Made by a program: the position numbers and the translations under genes. Below the pieces are notes generated by a model. The model was not told where the DNA came from and did no database searches. It saw only the letters and a list, made by a program, of their open reading frames with translations. Of a stretch of DNA of 7,493 nucleotides, positions 6,580 to 7,493 are shown piece after piece. The stretch spans positions 1 through 7,493 of the forward strand of contig JALSPV010000115.1 of the NCBI GenBank assembly GCA_026985775.1, read 5' to 3'. Source of the stretch: Candidatus Aenigmatarchaeota archaeon (GTDB taxonomy: Archaea; Aenigmatarchaeota; Aenigmatarchaeia; Aenigmatarchaeales; SZUA-1535). How positions within the stretch are numbered: the first letter of the stretch is position 1; each line of letters begins with the position of its first letter.

Positions 6580-6906
6580 AATAGCTAACTCTTCCTCCTT
6601 ATCCAAAGGTTTGCAAACAACAAAACCATGAGATATACTTATCACAACCCCCTTTATTTTCTTTCCGTTACGAAGCGTTATGCTGGTGAAAAACGGAGAA
6701 AAACCATGAGGAAGAAAACTGTGCCTTTTTTCTTTACAAAACCTTTTGTGTACAAGAAAACCTGTAATAGCACATGAAAATATTATTGCATAGCACATAA
6801 AAGTGATGGCGAACTTGATTGGTAAAGTAAAGGAAGATAAAACAAGCATGAATATACTCGCTATCCCGAGCCCTGTACTTAGAGCAATTGAGAAGGTTTT
6901 TCTCAT
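6544..6906 (-). CDS. Small membrane protein: two helices plus a beta-rich (SH3/LSm/PRC-barrel-like) tail
   Basis: I do not recognise this 120-residue protein as a named family. Seen: two hydrophobic segments (about 5-25 and 30-52), a basic stretch HKRFCKEKRH (53-62), which predicts an inner-face tail, then a short domain (74-120) with alternating hydrophobic residues: LRNGKKIKGVVIS (78-90), a turn, FVVCKPL (95-101), acidic DKEEE (102-106), and ISFHEIKKLEI (109-119). The NGKxIKG plus later strands resembles small beta-barrels such as LSm or PRC-barrel; this is pattern judgement only. It begins 10 bases after the CorA stop, with GTGAG (minus strand, 6912-6916) five bases before the ATG, so it is probably co-transcribed with corA. 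Its 3' end overlaps the exchanger gene by 36 bp. Against a chance frame are coherent membrane topology, an SD-like site and operon spacing. It could serve CorA or metal homeostasis, or be unrelated. Confidence 0.75.
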   Translation of the reverse strand: MRKTFSIALSTGLGIASIFMLVLSSFTLPIKFAITFMCYAIIFSCAITGFLVHKRFCKEKRHSFLPHGFSPFFTSITLRNGKKIKGVVISISHGFVVCKPLDKEEELAISFHEIKKLEIS

Positions 6907-6916
6907 CTTGGCTCAC

Positions 6917-7493
6917 TTACAGCCAGTTCTTTTTGGCGAAATAAACTGCTACAATAAGACAAAGTACAAGAGATAAGAGCATGAGAATTACAAACGCGTA
7001 TGGATGATATTGTAAAGGAAGTAAAATATTCATTCCATATATGCTTGAAATTATCATAGGAATAGAGATTATCATGGCAAGACTTGTTAGTCTTTTCATA
7101 ATTATGTTCAGGTTGTTAGAAATTATCCACTCAAATGTTTGCAAAGCATTGTTAACATTTTTTATTAAAAAGCTCGACATTGTCATACATTGCTTGTTAT
7201 CTATTATAATATCTGTTATTATTCTTACATCTCCTTTGTAAAGCTTTATGTGATGTCCTGCAAGTATTCCTTCGAGAACTTTGTTGTTTTCGTGTATTGC
7301 ATTTTGCAAATCAAGAACAGTTTCTTTTATTTTCATTAAAAGTAAAATATCCTCGTTCCTTGCTTTTTGGATAAAGAGTCTTTCTATATTTCTTATTCTT
7401 TTTTCTATTAAGCGAAGTAGTTTTGTATACTCCTGAATAAGCTCTCTGAGTATTTGAAATAAAAATCTGGTCTTCTTTTTTGTCGAAAACTCT
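6917..7493 (-). CDS. corA: CorA-family magnesium transporter, C-terminal part (N-terminus beyond window edge)
   Basis: The frame is open from the right edge (first full codon at 7492) to the TAA at 6917-6919, giving 191 residues; the ATG at 7336 is internal, because the upstream residues continue the same helical domain. Seen: long charged helices of the funnel (FLFQILRELIQEYTKLL and on), a pore helix rich in Ile/Met (SLAMIISIPMIISSIYGMN), the GMN ion-selecting motif (fragment residues 153-155, bases 7028-7036), a short outer loop with LPLQYHPYAF, a second helix and the basic tail AKKNWL. CorA proteins are pentameric Mg2+ (also Co2+, Ni2+) channels of the inner membrane. The loop lacks the MPEL form that often follows GMN; this alternative is seen in other CorA-like proteins. 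The small membrane protein gene follows after 10 bp. Its promoter lies outside the window. Confidence 0.93.
   Translation of the reverse strand, partial: EFSTKKKTRFLFQILRELIQEYTKLLRLIEKRIRNIERLFIQKARNEDILLLMKIKETVLDLQNAIHENNKVLEGILAGHHIKLYKGDVRIITDIIIDNKQCMTMSSFLIKNVNNALQTFEWIISNNLNIIMKRLTSLAMIISIPMIISSIYGMNILLPLQYHPYAFVILMLLSLVLCLIVAVYFAKKNWL

Noticed and set aside
6646..6668. T-rich stretch downstream of the exchanger as a possible archaeal terminator.
   Set aside because: It is interrupted by other bases and lies inside the coding sequence of the small gene; too weak to call.
6734..6916. A 60-codon minus-strand frame starting just after corA.
   Set aside because: It overlaps the small membrane protein gene in another frame and lacks a coherent topology, while the 120-residue frame has helices, a basic junction and a beta-rich tail.
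7041..7241. A 66-codon hydrophobic plus-strand frame inside corA.
   Set aside because: It is the complement of the CorA pore region, where antisense of hydrophobic codons gives hydrophobic shadows.
1..7493. tRNA genes, CRISPR repeats, insertion sequences and direct repeats.
   Set aside because: None was seen; nearly every base is coding and the only gap over 15 bp is the 52-bp divergent promoter region.

Overview
The window reads as a dense, AT-rich piece of an archaeal chromosome with seven protein genes and no RNA genes, mobile elements or CRISPR seen. Archaeal origin is inferred from an STT3/AglB oligosaccharyltransferase, a eukaryote-like (DPAGT1/Alg7-type) GlcNAc-1-phosphate transferase, a Dpm1-like GT2 enzyme, a consensus archaeal TATA box, first genes that look leaderless, and downstream genes with Shine-Dalgarno sites. 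The oligosaccharyltransferase has WWDPG in place of the usual WWDYG. From memory I associate that form with DPANN-type archaea, but this is a weak lineage hint.

Left part, minus strand: aglB (663-2855) followed by a Dpm1-like glycosyltransferase (666 to beyond the left edge), coupled by an ATGA overlap. Centre: a 52-bp divergent intergenic region (2856-2907) whose exact midpoint is a TATA element lying about 26 bp from both start codons. Right of it, plus strand: a tight three-gene run made of a GT-C membrane glycosyltransferase (2908-4620), the GlcNAc-1-P transferase (4633-5634) and a Na+/Ca2+-exchanger-type CaCA protein (5635-6579). Right end, minus strand: a CorA-type magnesium transporter entering from the right edge (6917-7493), followed 10 bp later by a small two-helix membrane protein with a beta-rich tail (6544-6906). 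The 3' end of that small gene overlaps the exchanger gene by 36 bp.

The first four genes fit one pathway. The GlcNAc-1-P transferase loads the first sugar phosphate on a polyprenyl (dolichyl) phosphate. The Dpm1-like enzyme makes a lipid-monophosphate sugar donor. The GT-C enzyme probably uses such a donor on the outer membrane face. AglB transfers the finished glycan to Asn-X-Ser/Thr sites. AglB and the GlcNAc-1-P transferase belong to divalent-metal-dependent families, so the adjoining Ca2+ and Mg2+ transporters may be functionally linked, but this is inference from position only.

The most interesting points are the symmetric one-TATA divergent promoter, the asymmetric ion-binding repeats of the exchanger, the AglB motif variant, and the undescribed small membrane/beta-barrel protein beside CorA.
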